NCBI GenBank assembly: GCA_030149325.1
Contig: JASBRS010000084.1
Coordinates: 1 to 64,000 of the forward strand
DNA from: Deinococci bacterium
GTDB lineage: Bacteria > Deinococcota > Deinococci > Deinococcales > Trueperaceae
Direction of reading: 5' to 3'
DNA: 64,000 nt
Made by a program: the position numbers and the translations under genes. Below are positions 52,975 to 63,429 of the stretch, piece after piece. Position 1 is the stretch's first letter; the number at the start of each line of letters is the position of its first letter. Under the pieces are notes generated by a model. It was not told the DNA's origin, did not search any database, and saw only the letters and a list, made by a program, of their open reading frames with translations.

Positions 52975-54729
52975 ATGCACCTGCCGACGCCGGAAGATGG
53001 GGGAGTTCCGATCGCAGAAGGTAGATCCTTCGGCCGCCTGGGGGCGCGGCTGCGCCTGGGGGTCGGCGCCGCCCTCGGCGGAACGGCGGGGGACTGGCGT
53101 CCGTGGGAGGCCGTCGGCGTCGCCGTGGCGCTCGAGCTCATCTTCGTGCTCAACGGCCGAATCGATCTCATCTGGACCCCGTCACCGTGGTGGGCCGTCG
53201 CGGGATCCTTGATCGCGGCGGTGCTACTCGCCAGACGCGTCCCGATCTGGGTGTCCGCTCTGTGGCTGCTCGGGCTCCTGAGCTACCTGTGGAGCCTCAC
53301 GCCCGGTGCCACCTTGCTGGCCGCCCTATGGGGCCTGACGTGGCTCGCGGCTGCTGGAGCCGGGCGGGCCCGGGCCGGGCTCGCCCTCGTCGTGTTCGCG
53401 ATCGCCTCGAACGAGCTCCTCAACGCCCTGGCGCTGAACGCGTTCCATCTCGAGAGCTACGTCTCGGGTTCGGTGCACTACCGGCTCGGTGCGAAGGCCC
53501 TGGTCCTCTTGCCGATCTTCCTCGTGGGACTCTGGCGGGCGGAGCGCCGTGCGTTATCCGGGCTGGCCTGGCTGCTGGCGACCGTGTCCGCGTTCTCGGT
53601 CCTCATCTCCGGCTCGCGTGGGGTGTACCTGGCGATGGCGGTCGTGCTGGTCGGGGTGACGGTCAAGGCCAGCAGGCGCGCGTCGCACCTGCGACGGCTG
53701 CTCCTGGGTCTGGTCGGGGCGGCTGCCGTCATCGTGGCCGTCAACGCCGTGCTCCCGTTCCATCCGGTGTCGGCCGCGATCGATACCAAGGCCTCGGTCG
53801 AAGCCCAAGCGTCCGCCGTGGACGCGGGCGGGTCGTTCACCCAGCGGCTCAGGTTCTGGGACCAGGGCCTCGGGATGGTCCTGTCCCACCCGCTGGGCGT
53901 CGGCCTCGGCGGCTTCCGGGGCACCATCCACGCCTTCCAGAAATTCCCGATGGTGTGGTCGAGCAGCCCCCACAACATCTTCGTGGAGACGGCAGCGACG
54001 CTCGGGTGGCCGGGCCTCGTGCTCCTCGTCGGGATGCTCGGTGTCGCCTTCGTTCGGGCCTGGCGGGGTCCCCGCTGGCCCTGGGGGCTGGCATTGCTGG
54101 CGACCTGGCTGGTCCTCGCCGTAGATGTGACCGCCGACTACCCGAGCATCATGGTGCTCGCGTTCGCTCTGGTGGGTGCATGTCTCGGCCCCGGCTCACC
54201 CGGCAACCGACCGCTCGCGGCCCGCCACCGAACGATGGCTCGCGCGCGCACCTGGGCGGCCGGGCTGGCCGTGGTGGCCGGCGCCTCGCTCGCCGTCTAC
54301 TGGTACGCCCCGTGCCATGGGACCTCGTGCGTGGTTAGCCGTTGGCGGGGCGTCGAGTACCTCGCCGTCCCTGCCGCCGGCGAAGTCCCGGCGTCGGACC
54401 GGGCTGCCTACTTCCAACGCCTCGAGCACCTGTACCCCAAGAGCCTGTGGGTGCTCCAACTCGAGCAGAAGTACGCGGCCACCCTCCAGGAGAAGCTCGC
54501 TCTGGCCGGGCGCATCGCCCGGGACTACCCGCTCCAGTCGTGGCGGAACTACCTGACGTGGGCCGACCTGAGCCTTCAGGCCGGGGACGTGGCCCAGGCC
54601 AAGGAGGCGGTGCGCACGGGCCTCGACGTGTTCGGTCCGGATTCGCACCGCTACCCGGAGCGGCGCGCCGATCCCGCGGGGTTCCAGAACTGGCTCCAGC
54701 GCGCCAACGAGATCCTGGCTCTGCCCTAG
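52975..54729 (+). CDS. O-antigen ligase-like protein with C-terminal TPR-like domain
   Basis: The 584-residue protein has about 12 membrane segments from residue 40 to 425, a Wzy_C loop with QRLRFWDQGLGMVLSHPLGVGLGGF and SSPHNIFVE, then a last helix (about 440-460). Residues 470-584 are helical and repeat-like (YFQRLEHLYPKSLWVLQLEQ onward), similar to TPRs, and would lie outside the membrane. Such fusions are known in bacterial ligases of the PglL/Wzy_C group. It is divergent from the DegT gene. It is a second, distinct ligase in the locus. Confidence 0.82.
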   Translation: MHLPTPEDGGVPIAEGRSFGRLGARLRLGVGAALGGTAGDWRPWEAVGVAVALELIFVLNGRIDLIWTPSPWWAVAGSLIAAVLLARRVPIWVSALWLLGLLSYLWSLTPGATLLAALWGLTWLAAAGAGRARAGLALVVFAIASNELLNALALNAFHLESYVSGSVHYRLGAKALVLLPIFLVGLWRAERRALSGLAWLLATVSAFSVLISGSRGVYLAMAVVLVGVTVKASRRASHLRRLLLGLVGAAAVIVAVNAVLPFHPVSAAIDTKASVEAQASAVDAGGSFTQRLRFWDQGLGMVLSHPLGVGLGGFRGTIHAFQKFPMVWSSSPHNIFVETAATLGWPGLVLLVGMLGVAFVRAWRGPRWPWGLALLATWLVLAVDVTADYPSIMVLAFALVGACLGPGSPGNRPLAARHRTMARARTWAAGLAVVAGASLAVYWYAPCHGTSCVVSRWRGVEYLAVPAAGEVPASDRAAYFQRLEHLYPKSLWVLQLEQKYAATLQEKLALAGRIARDYPLQSWRNYLTWADLSLQAGDVAQAKEAVRTGLDVFGPDSHRYPERRADPAGFQNWLQRANEILALP

Positions 54730-54763
54730 ACGGCGACGCCGGAGTACCGGATCTGCTGCCCCC

Positions 54764-54792
54764 TTGTCCTATCGGCGCGACTGTGCTTTACT
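54764..54792 (+). promoter_or_regulatory. promoter of the SAM-riboswitch/metYX transcript
   Basis: TTGTCC (54764-54769) and TTTACT (54787-54792) are separated by 17 bp. A hairpin with ACCCGTCC/GGACGGGGT arms follows before the aptamer. Confidence 0.65.
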
Positions 54793-54847
54793 TGGCGTCA
54801 CCCGTCCCCAGGACGGGGTGGCAGGGACCCGGCACGACCGGCCCCGC

Positions 54848-54950
54848 CTTATCCAGAGCGGTCGAGGGACCTGGCCCGACGACGCCGCAGCAACCAGCCT
54901 CCATCTAGGCGGGTGCTAACTCCAGCCGGTGGCGCAGCTACGATAGTGAG
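54848..54950 (+). promoter_or_regulatory. SAM-I (S-box) riboswitch aptamer
   Basis: The RNA senses S-adenosylmethionine and turns off methionine genes. Conserved blocks are present in order: CTTATCCAGAG, GAGGGACCTGGCCCGACGA, GCAACC, and GGTGCTAACTCC (54912-54923), with closing GATAG near 54942-54946. It stands directly downstream of a promoter and upstream of metY-metX, the expected targets. The boundaries of P1 are approximate because pairing with the 5' strand is imperfect. Confidence 0.92.
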
Positions 54951-56635
<1,685 letters not shown>

Positions 56636-56639
56636 TCCG

Positions 56640-57887
56640 GTGGATGGCGCCCTGAGGCGGGCGCGTCCGACCGGCCCCTCCGGCGCCCCGACGTCGGAGG
56701 GGGGAGGTCCGGGCGCCGACCGCACCCTCATCCACGAGACCTGGGGGGACCACGCCGCGTTGATCGCGCGCAGCGCGGCCAGCCCGGATGGGAGCGTGGG
56801 GCTCGTCGCTCCCCAGGTGGTCGACATCGCGAGCGCCGCCGATCCCCTGCCGCTCGAGCTCGGCGGCAGCCTGGAGCGTGCGGCGATCGCCTACGAGACC
56901 TACGGGGAACTCAACGCTCGGGGGGACAACGCGGTGCTCGTCTGCCACGCTCTCACCGGCTCGGCGCACGCCGCCGGCCGCACCGAGCGCGAGACGGTGC
57001 CGGGTTGGTGGGACCCCCTCATCGGCCCGGGCAAGGCCCTCGACACGCGCCGCTACTTCGTGGTGTCGAGCAACGTGCTGGGGGGCTGCTACGGCAGCAC
57101 CGGGCCCAGCAGCCTGGACCCGGCAACGGGTCGGCCGTACGGCCTCGACTTCCCCCGCTACACGGTCCGCGACATGGTCGAGGCGCAGCGGCGGCTGCTC
57201 GACCGACTCGGCGTCCGGACGCTGGCCGCGGTGGTGGGCGGCAGCATGGGGGGGATGCAGGTGCTGGAATGGGCGGCGACCCACCCCGAGCGCGTGCGGG
57301 CCATCGCGCCGATCGCCATCGGGCCCCGCCACTCGGCCTGGGCGATCGGGCTCAACGAGGTGGCGAGACGCGCCATCACCTCCGACCCCGGCTGGCAGGG
57401 TGGCCGCTACGCGCTCGATCGACAGCCGGAGCGCGGCCTCGGGTTGGCGCGGGCCATCGCCATGCTGTCGTACCGTAGCTTCGACTCGCTCGAACAGAAG
57501 TTCGGCCGCGAACGCGCCGCCGCGGGACGCGAGCTCCTGGGCGTCAGCTTCGAGATCGAGTCGTACCTCGACTACCAGGGCGTCAAGCTCGTCCAGCGCT
57601 TCGACGCCAACACCTACCTCTACCTGACCCGTGCCATGGACGACTTCGACGTCGCGGCCGGCCGCGGGAAGCTCCAGGACGTCCTGGGGCGCCTCCGCAT
57701 GCCGGCGCTGGTGATGGGCATCGGATCCGACGTGCTGTATCCCGAGGCCGAGGCGAAGGCGCTGGCGGCCGGTCTCCCGAACGCCCGCTACCAGACGATC
57801 CGCTCCCCCCACGGGCACGACGCCTTCCTCATCGAGTTCCCGCAGGTGTCGGCCCATCTCCGGCGCTTCCTCGACGAGGTCGCCTGA
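56640..57887 (+). CDS. metX: homoserine O-acetyltransferase
   Basis: The 415-residue alpha/beta-hydrolase-fold enzyme acetylates homoserine for the next step by MetY. It shows NAVLVCHALTGSAHA near the oxyanion hole, VGGSMGGMQVLEW with the nucleophilic Ser, the GIGSDVLYP strand carrying the catalytic Asp, and SPHGHDAFLIE with the catalytic His. The first 55 residues are longer than in typical homologues, so the true start may be an in-frame GTG further in. Substrate specificity for acetyl rather than succinyl is assumed from the MetY partner. Confidence 0.93.
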   Translation: MDGALRRARPTGPSGAPTSEGGGPGADRTLIHETWGDHAALIARSAASPDGSVGLVAPQVVDIASAADPLPLELGGSLERAAIAYETYGELNARGDNAVLVCHALTGSAHAAGRTERETVPGWWDPLIGPGKALDTRRYFVVSSNVLGGCYGSTGPSSLDPATGRPYGLDFPRYTVRDMVEAQRRLLDRLGVRTLAAVVGGSMGGMQVLEWAATHPERVRAIAPIAIGPRHSAWAIGLNEVARRAITSDPGWQGGRYALDRQPERGLGLARAIAMLSYRSFDSLEQKFGRERAAAGRELLGVSFEIESYLDYQGVKLVQRFDANTYLYLTRAMDDFDVAAGRGKLQDVLGRLRMPALVMGIGSDVLYPEAEAKALAAGLPNARYQTIRSPHGHDAFLIEFPQVSAHLRRFLDEVA

Positions 57888-57921
57888 GGGTCGCCCGGAA
57901 CGGTGCGGGCGCCTTCTGGGG

Positions 57922-57930
57922 TGCTACAAT
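57922..57930 (+). promoter_or_regulatory. extended -10 promoter of ssrA
   Basis: TGCTACAAT is an extended -10 element (TGnTACAAT) 37 nt before the mature tmRNA. The -35 region is poor, as is allowed with an extended -10. Confidence 0.6.
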
Positions 57931-57967
57931 GATGGACCGCCGGGGAGCGTAGCTCCGGCGTCTCCAA

Positions 57968-58327
57968 GGGGGCGACACGGTTTCGACGGGGCCCCGCCGG
58001 AGGGTATGGTCGCGCGTCGCGGATGCAGCTGGCCGCGTTACCAAGCTGCAACGCCAATACCTGGCAACAGCAACTACGCTCTGGCTGCGTAACCCGTAGT
58101 CAGCGTCGCCCGGAAGCCTCGCCCGTGGCTCGCCGGATCCGACGTCCCAATACGGGCTGGCGTTCCCACTCGGACGTTGGTGGGATAGCGAGAACCAAGA
58201 CGTCTAAGTGCGCGGTGAGCGCCGGCCGTCGAGCCGATCGCGCGCCGACAACCGATCGACGGCTACACGCGTAGAAGCCTGCCCACGGGGGTCTCGGACG
58301 CGGGTTCGACTCCCGCCGCCTCCACCA
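57968..58327 (+). ncRNA. ssrA: transfer-messenger RNA (tmRNA)
   Basis: The 360-nt RNA rescues stalled ribosomes with SmpB. The 5' end GGGGGCG pairs with CGCCTCC before a genomically encoded ACCA 3' end (58324-58327). A T-loop GGTTCGACTCC lies near the 3' end, and the tRNA-like 5' half has the GACACGGTTTCGACGG signature. The tag frame runs from GGC 58063 to TAA 58090-58092 and encodes GNSNYALAA, ending in the ALAA degron for ClpXP-type proteases. A stable GC-rich hairpin follows four bases after the CCA. Confidence 0.95.
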
Positions 58328-58330
58328 TCA

Positions 58331-58358
58331 CCGGTCGGACGCCCAGGCGTCCGGCCGG
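58331..58358 (+). terminator. hairpin directly after ssrA
   Basis: Arms of 13 nt pair over CCGG(T)CGGACGCC with one G-U pair and a 2-nt apex (the innermost pairs must open). No U tract follows. It may be a terminator or a processing signal. Confidence 0.55.
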
Positions 58359-58435
58359 ACGCTGTCGGCCTCCGACGCTCGATCTCGCTCAGGCCCCGGG
58401 CCCGCGGCCGACCTTCCGGCGCCGCACTTTCCTCG

Positions 58436-58464
58436 TTGCCCGGCTCATTCCTGCGTGCTAAGCT
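58436..58464 (+). promoter_or_regulatory. promoter of the MsmK/UgpC-type ATPase gene
   Basis: TTGCCC (58436-58441) and TAAGCT (58459-58464) are separated by 17 bp, 40 bases before the GTG start. Confidence 0.6.
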
Positions 58465-58503
58465 TGCGCCAGTCTTGATGCCAGAGCGCGAGGAGGGCCC
58501 CTA

Positions 58504-59601
58504 GTGGCAGAAGTGGTGTTGGAACACGTCTACAAGCGGTTCGGGAACGTGACCGCCGTCCAGGACTTCAACCTCCATATCGAGGACGCGGAGTTCATGG
58601 TGTTCGTCGGTCCTTCGGGGTGCGGCAAGACCACGACCCTACGCATGATCGCCGGCCTCGAGGAGATCACCGAGGGCACGGCTCGCATCGGTGATCGCGT
58701 GGTGAACGACGTCCCGCCCAAGGACCGCGACATCGCCATGGTGTTCCAGAACTACGCGCTCTACCCGCACATGAACGTGCACCAGAACATGTCGTTCGGG
58801 CTCCGCCTGCGCAAGACGCCGCGCGACGAGATCGAGAAGCGGGTCCGTGAGACCGCCCAGATCCTCCAGATCGAGCACCTCCTCGATCGCCGGCCGCGCG
58901 AGCTGTCGGGCGGCCAGCGTCAGCGCGTCGCTCTGGGGCGCGCCATCGTACGCGAGCCCAAGGTGTTCCTCATGGACGAGCCGCTGTCGAACCTCGACGC
59001 CAAGCTGCGCGTCGAGATGCGCGCCTCGATCAGCAAGCTCCACCGTCAGCTCGGCGTCACGACCATCTACGTGACGCACGACCAGATCGAAGCCATGACC
59101 ATGGGCACGCGCATCGTGGTCATGAAGGACGGCCTCATCCAGCAGGTCGACAGCCCGATCAACCTCTACGACAGGCCGACGAACAAGTTCGTCGCCGGCT
59201 TCATCGGCTCGCCCGCCATGAACTTCATGGTCGGTACGGTGCACGACGGCCGCATCAAGAGCGGGCAGTTCGACGTCAAGCCCAACGGCGAGCTCGGCCA
59301 GAAGCTCGCGCCCTACAACGGCAAGAAGGTCTACCTCGGCATCCGGCCCGAGAACCTCGGCCTGAAGGGCTTCACCGACATCCCCGAGGCCGACAACGGC
59401 ATCGACGCCACCGTCGACGTGGTCGAGCCGCTGGGCGCCGAGACGCAGATCATCGCCTCGGTCGGCGGCGACCAGAGCGTGGTGGCGAAGGTCGATCCGC
59501 ACGCCCACGTCCAGGCCGGCGACCAGGTACGACTGCTGGCCGACGTGCGCTTCCTCCACGCCTTCGACATCGAAAGCGAGCACAACCTGCGCTTCCACTG
59601 A
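58504..59601 (+). CDS. ABC sugar transporter ATP-binding protein, UgpC/MsmK/MalK type
   Basis: The 365-residue ATPase shows Walker A (GPSGCGKTTT near residue 37), Q-loop (MVFQNYALYPHM), signature LSGGQRQR, Walker B (VFLMDEPLSNLD), H-loop (THD) and a C-terminal regulatory OB/TOBE domain (from about 240). This type energises ABC importers for maltose, trehalose, glycerol-3-phosphate and related sugars. No permease or binding-protein gene is adjacent, so it may be a shared multi-sugar ATPase, as MsmX/MsmK are in other bacteria. It starts at GTG 58504. Confidence 0.93.
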   Translation: MAEVVLEHVYKRFGNVTAVQDFNLHIEDAEFMVFVGPSGCGKTTTLRMIAGLEEITEGTARIGDRVVNDVPPKDRDIAMVFQNYALYPHMNVHQNMSFGLRLRKTPRDEIEKRVRETAQILQIEHLLDRRPRELSGGQRQRVALGRAIVREPKVFLMDEPLSNLDAKLRVEMRASISKLHRQLGVTTIYVTHDQIEAMTMGTRIVVMKDGLIQQVDSPINLYDRPTNKFVAGFIGSPAMNFMVGTVHDGRIKSGQFDVKPNGELGQKLAPYNGKKVYLGIRPENLGLKGFTDIPEADNGIDATVDVVEPLGAETQIIASVGGDQSVVAKVDPHAHVQAGDQVRLLADVRFLHAFDIESEHNLRFH

Positions 59602-59642
59602 GGCGCACGCGAGGACCCGATCGGGTCCCAGCCACGAGGACG

Positions 59643-59668
59643 ACGGGCCCGCCGCCAGGCGGGCCCGT
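59643..59668. terminator. hairpin terminator after the sugar ABC ATPase gene
   Basis: An 11-bp perfect stem (ACGGGCCCGCC with GGCGGGCCCGT) and GCCA loop are followed by TTCCGGTCTT, 42 bases after the stop codon. Confidence 0.75.
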
Positions 59669-59738
59669 TCCGGTCTTGTGCCGGGCCCGTGTCGCGACGG
59701 CCGTCCCACGCGTGCCCGCCGCGCTGCGGACCCCACGG

Positions 59739-59744
59739 TAGACT
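59739..59744 (+). promoter_or_regulatory. -10 box of the ABC-F gene, near-leaderless
   Basis: TAGACT lies 9 nt before the ATG at 59754, and there is no ribosome site. A GTG at 59745, directly after the box, would be upstream of the expected transcript start. Confidence 0.55.
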
Positions 59745-59753
59745 GTGGCCGTC

Positions 59754-61643
59754 ATGATCCTGGCCGCCCTGCACAAGGTCGAGAAGGCCTACGGAGACCA
59801 GGTGGTCCTGGCGGACGCCACCCTCGAGCTCCGGGACGGCGATCGCGCGGCGCTGATCGGACGCAACGGCGCCGGCAAGACCACGGTGCTGAGGCTGCTG
59901 ATGGGGCTGGAGGAGCCCGACCGCGGAGCCGTGCACCGGGGCGAGGGCGTCACGGCGGCCCTTCTGGCGCAGGACCCCGTGTTCGACGAGGCGGCGCGGG
60001 TGATCGACACGGCCGAGCGCGCCTTCGCCGACCTCGAGGTGATGGAGGCGGGCCTGCAGGAGCTGGAGCGCGCCGGCCTCGACGATCCCGAGCGCTACCA
60101 CCGCTGGGAGCAGTTGCACGCCACCTTCGAGCGCCGCGGGGGCTACGCCCGCCGCGCGCGCCGTGACGCCGTGCTCGACGCCCTGGGCTTCCGAGGGCGC
60201 GAGATGCAAGCGGTCGCGCAGCTCTCCGGAGGGGAACGCACGCGCTTGGGCCTGGCTCGCTTGCTGATGGCCCAGCCGGACGTGCTGTTGCTCGACGAAC
60301 CGACCAACCACCTCGACATCGACATGCGGACGTGGCTCGAAGGCTACCTCGTCCGCTACCCCGGTGCCGCCCTGATCGTCTCGCACGACCGTGCCTTCCT
60401 GGACGGCGCGTGCAGTCGCACGGCCGAGGTCTCGCGAGGCCGCCTGCGCATCGGGGATGGCGCTCCCACGGCCTTCCGGGCGGCACGCGAGGAGGAGCGC
60501 CGCATCCAGGAGGCGACGCGCCTCAACCAGGAGAAGGAGCGCGACCGTCTGGCCGCGGCCGCTGCGCAGATGAAGCGCTGGGCGGGGCAGAGCGAGAAGC
60601 TCCATCGTCGGGCGAAGGCGATGGAACGGCGCGTCGAGCGGCACGAGCGAACCATGGTCGAGGCCCCGGACGGGGACGAACGCAGCACGCGCTTCCGCTT
60701 CGACTGCGACCCCTCCGGCGAGATCGTCCTGAGCGCGCGCCACCTGTCGAAGGCCTTCGGGCGGACGCTCTTCGAGGACGTCACGCTCGAGCTCAGGCAG
60801 GGCCAGCGGGTCGCCTTGGTCGGCCCCAACGGGGCGGGCAAGACGAGCCTGCTCCGACTGCTGCTGGGCGAGGCCGCCAGCGACGACCCGCGCGCCGAGG
60901 TGCGCACCGGCGCCCGCGTGCGACTGGGCTACTACGACCAGGACCTGCACGGGGTCGACCCGGAGGCCACCCTCATCGAGGAGATGATCCGCCTCGTTGG
61001 GGACGTCGAGGCCCACAACCTGCTCGGGCGCTTCCTGTTCCCTTTCGACGCTCAGTACAAGCGTGTGCGCGACCTGTCGGGGGGCGAGCGGGCGCGGCTC
61101 GCCCTGCTCAAGCTCACGCTCAGCCGGGCCAACCTGCTGATCCTGGACGAGCCGACCAACCACCTCGACGTCGAGATGATCGAGGCCCTCGAAGCGGCCC
61201 TGGCGGCCTACCCGGGCACGCTGCTGCTGGTATCGCACGACCGGCGCTTCCTGGAGGCCCTGGTGGACGAGGTGTGGGAGGTCCGGGACGGCCGCTTCGA
61301 GACGTTCGAGGGCGACTTCGGGTTCTACACCCGGCTCAAGCGCCGGCGGGCCGAGCGGGCTGCGGAGGAGCGGCAGCAGGCCGCCGCCGCGACCGAGCCG
61401 GAGGTGGCCCGGCCCCGAGGGCCCTCGCGCTGGAGCCTCGAGCGGCGCAGGGAAGCGCTGGAGGCCGATGTCGCCGCGCTCGAGGGCGAACTGGAGGCGC
61501 TCGAACGGCGTCTGGCGGCACCCACCGCCGAGGCCGTCGATGACGTGGTCGCCCTCGGGGAGAGGCACGCCGAGGTCGAGGCGCGGCTCATCGAGGCGAT
61601 GTCAGAGTGGGAAGATGTGACGGAACGGCTGGGCGCCACCTGA
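59754..61643 (+). CDS. ABC-F family ribosome-associated ATPase
   Basis: The 629-residue protein has two ATPase domains and no membrane segments. Domain 1: Walker A GRNGAGKTT near 40, signature LSGGERTRLG, Walker B VLLLDEPTNHLD. A basic, helical linker lies around 255-300 (the P-site-tRNA interaction motif region). Domain 2: GPNGAGKTSL near 360, LSGGERARL, ILDEPTNHLD. The C-terminal 90 residues are Arg/Glu-rich and coiled-coil-like. ABC-F proteins act on the ribosomal E site to relieve stalling or protect against antibiotics; subtype not assigned. ATG 59754 is favoured by the -10 box. Confidence 0.93.
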   Translation: MILAALHKVEKAYGDQVVLADATLELRDGDRAALIGRNGAGKTTVLRLLMGLEEPDRGAVHRGEGVTAALLAQDPVFDEAARVIDTAERAFADLEVMEAGLQELERAGLDDPERYHRWEQLHATFERRGGYARRARRDAVLDALGFRGREMQAVAQLSGGERTRLGLARLLMAQPDVLLLDEPTNHLDIDMRTWLEGYLVRYPGAALIVSHDRAFLDGACSRTAEVSRGRLRIGDGAPTAFRAAREEERRIQEATRLNQEKERDRLAAAAAQMKRWAGQSEKLHRRAKAMERRVERHERTMVEAPDGDERSTRFRFDCDPSGEIVLSARHLSKAFGRTLFEDVTLELRQGQRVALVGPNGAGKTSLLRLLLGEAASDDPRAEVRTGARVRLGYYDQDLHGVDPEATLIEEMIRLVGDVEAHNLLGRFLFPFDAQYKRVRDLSGGERARLALLKLTLSRANLLILDEPTNHLDVEMIEALEAALAAYPGTLLLVSHDRRFLEALVDEVWEVRDGRFETFEGDFGFYTRLKRRRAERAAEERQQAAAATEPEVARPRGPSRWSLERRREALEADVAALEGELEALERRLAAPTAEAVDDVVALGERHAEVEARLIEAMSEWEDVTERLGAT

Positions 61644-61686
61644 GAGCGGCGCCGTGCTCCGCAGCGGCGGAGCCGAAGGAGGAAGC

Positions 61687-62445
61687 ATGCAGCGCGTGCG
61701 CTACCGGAGCTTCGATGGGGACCACTGGGGCGAGATCGACGGGGGCTACGTCCAGCCTCTCTCGGCCATGCTGGGCCGACCGAGCGGTCCGCCCATCCCC
61801 CTGGGCGACGTCACCCTGCTGCCGCCGTGTGACCCGTCGATCATCGTGTGCGTGGGCAGGAACTACGCGCTCCACATCCGCGAGATGGGGCACGAGGCGG
61901 CCGGGCTGCCCAAGGAGCCGGGGCTTTTCCTGAAGGGCATCAACACCCTCCGCGGACCCGGCGACGACATCCCCTACCCGGCCTGGACGCAGGACCTCCA
62001 GCACGAGGGGGAGCTCGCGGTGGTGATCGCGCGGGAGATGCGCGACGTCGAGCCCGACGACGCCCTCAGCTACGTCCTGGGGTACACCTGCGCCTGCGAC
62101 GTCACCGCCCGCGACAAGCAGCGCGCCGACCTCCAGTGGGTGCGCGGCAAGTCCGCCGATGGCTTCTGCCCCGTGGGGCCGTGGCTCGAGACCGACCTCG
62201 ATCCCGAGGACGTGCGGGTCGTCACCCGTGTCAACGGGGTCGTGAGGCAGGACGGGCGGACGCGCGACATGATCTTCCCGGTGGCGCAGGTGCTGTCCTA
62301 CATCAGTCGCTTCATGACGCTGGGGCCGGGCGACCTGGTCCTCACCGGCACGCCCGAGGGGGTCGGCCCCCTCCAGGTCGGGGACACCGTGGAGGTCGAG
62401 ATCGAGGGCATCGGTACCCTCATCAACGAGGTCGCGCGCGGATGA
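61687..62445 (+). CDS. fumarylacetoacetate hydrolase (FAH) family protein
   Basis: The 252-residue protein has the FAH fold: a short N-terminal domain, then VCVGRNYALHIREMG, the metal-binding HEGELAVVI pair of glutamates, and LTGTPEGVGPLQVGD with the catalytic-loop region. The family includes acylpyruvate hydrolases, oxaloacetate decarboxylases and 2-hydroxyhepta-diene-dioate isomerases. The substrate is not deducible. ATG 61687 has a strong GGAGGAA site; the next gene overlaps its stop by ATGA. Confidence 0.9.
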   Translation: MQRVRYRSFDGDHWGEIDGGYVQPLSAMLGRPSGPPIPLGDVTLLPPCDPSIIVCVGRNYALHIREMGHEAAGLPKEPGLFLKGINTLRGPGDDIPYPAWTQDLQHEGELAVVIAREMRDVEPDDALSYVLGYTCACDVTARDKQRADLQWVRGKSADGFCPVGPWLETDLDPEDVRVVTRVNGVVRQDGRTRDMIFPVAQVLSYISRFMTLGPGDLVLTGTPEGVGPLQVGDTVEVEIEGIGTLINEVARG

Positions 62446-63401
62446 CCGCGTTCCCCGATTTCCCGCGTGCCCGTGATTTCGGGGGCACGTGGGCGATCGA
62501 CACCTTCCACAACGGCTTGCCTGGCACCGTCGGGGTCTTCCTGGTGCCGCTCCCGACCGGCGGCTTCGCCCTGGTCGAGAGCGGCCCCGGCTCGACCCTC
62601 GAGAACGTACGGGCGGGCGTGGAGGCCGCGGGGTACGACGTGGAGCAGCTTCGCAGCGTGCTGGTGACGCACATCCACCTCGACCACGCAGGGGCGGCCG
62701 GAGCCCTGGCCCGCGCCACCGGTGCCGAGGTCGTGGTGCACGCCCTCGGGGCCCCGCACCTGGCCGACCCCACGCGCCTCGTCGCCAGCGCCCGCCGCAT
62801 CTACGGCGAGGCGATGGACGAGCTGTGGGGCCCGATGGCGCCGGTCCCCGGCGACCGGCTGCGGTCGGTCGAAGGGGACGACCTCGTCGACGTCGGCGGC
62901 CTCCAGGTGCGTGTACTGCACACGCCCGGCCACGCGGCCCACCACGTCAGCTACCTGTTCCCCGACGGCACCCTCTTCACCGGCGACAGCGCCGGGATCC
63001 GCCTGCCCGCCTCCCCGCTGACGCGGCCGGCGTTGCCGCCGCCCGAATTGGCGCTCGAGGCGTGGGAGGACAGCGTGGCCCGGATGCGCGACGCCGGACC
63101 CGAGCGCCTCATGCTCACCCACTTCGGCGAGGTCCGCGAGGCCGACCGGCACCTCGCCGAGTTGCCGGAGCGCAACCGCCTGTGGGCGGAGGAGGTGCTG
63201 GCGGGGATGAACGCCGGAGAGGACGAGCCAGCGCTGATGCGGCGCGTCCAGTCCCTGGAGGACCGTGAACTGCAGGCCGGCGGGGCGTTGGCCGGCGTCC
63301 GCGTCCGCAACAAGGCGGTCAGCGATGCCGCGATGACGGTGATGGGGGTCGCCCGCTACTGGCGCAAGCACCACCCCGACCGACTCGAGACCGCAGGGTG
63401 A
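62442..63401 (+). CDS. metallo-beta-lactamase-fold hydrolase
   Basis: The 319-residue protein carries the binuclear-metal motif HIHLDH (His77, His79, Asp81, His82), the third ligand in LHTPGHAAHH and the bridging Asp in FTGDSAG, plus LTHFG near the C-terminus for the last His. The family covers glyoxalase II-type thioesterases, lactonases and others. Coupling to the FAH-family enzyme suggests a shared degradative step. About 80 extra residues at the C-terminus form a helical tail. Confidence 0.9.
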   Translation: MTAFPDFPRARDFGGTWAIDTFHNGLPGTVGVFLVPLPTGGFALVESGPGSTLENVRAGVEAAGYDVEQLRSVLVTHIHLDHAGAAGALARATGAEVVVHALGAPHLADPTRLVASARRIYGEAMDELWGPMAPVPGDRLRSVEGDDLVDVGGLQVRVLHTPGHAAHHVSYLFPDGTLFTGDSAGIRLPASPLTRPALPPPELALEAWEDSVARMRDAGPERLMLTHFGEVREADRHLAELPERNRLWAEEVLAGMNAGEDEPALMRRVQSLEDRELQAGGALAGVRVRNKAVSDAAMTVMGVARYWRKHHPDRLETAG

Positions 63402-63417
63402 GCCAGCGGGGGGCAGG

Positions 63418-63423
63418 TAGAGT
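63418..63423 (+). promoter_or_regulatory. -10 box of purN, leaderless
   Basis: TAGAGT lies 6 nt before the purN ATG at 63430, so transcription should begin at the start codon. Confidence 0.55.
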
Positions 63424-63429
63424 GAACGC

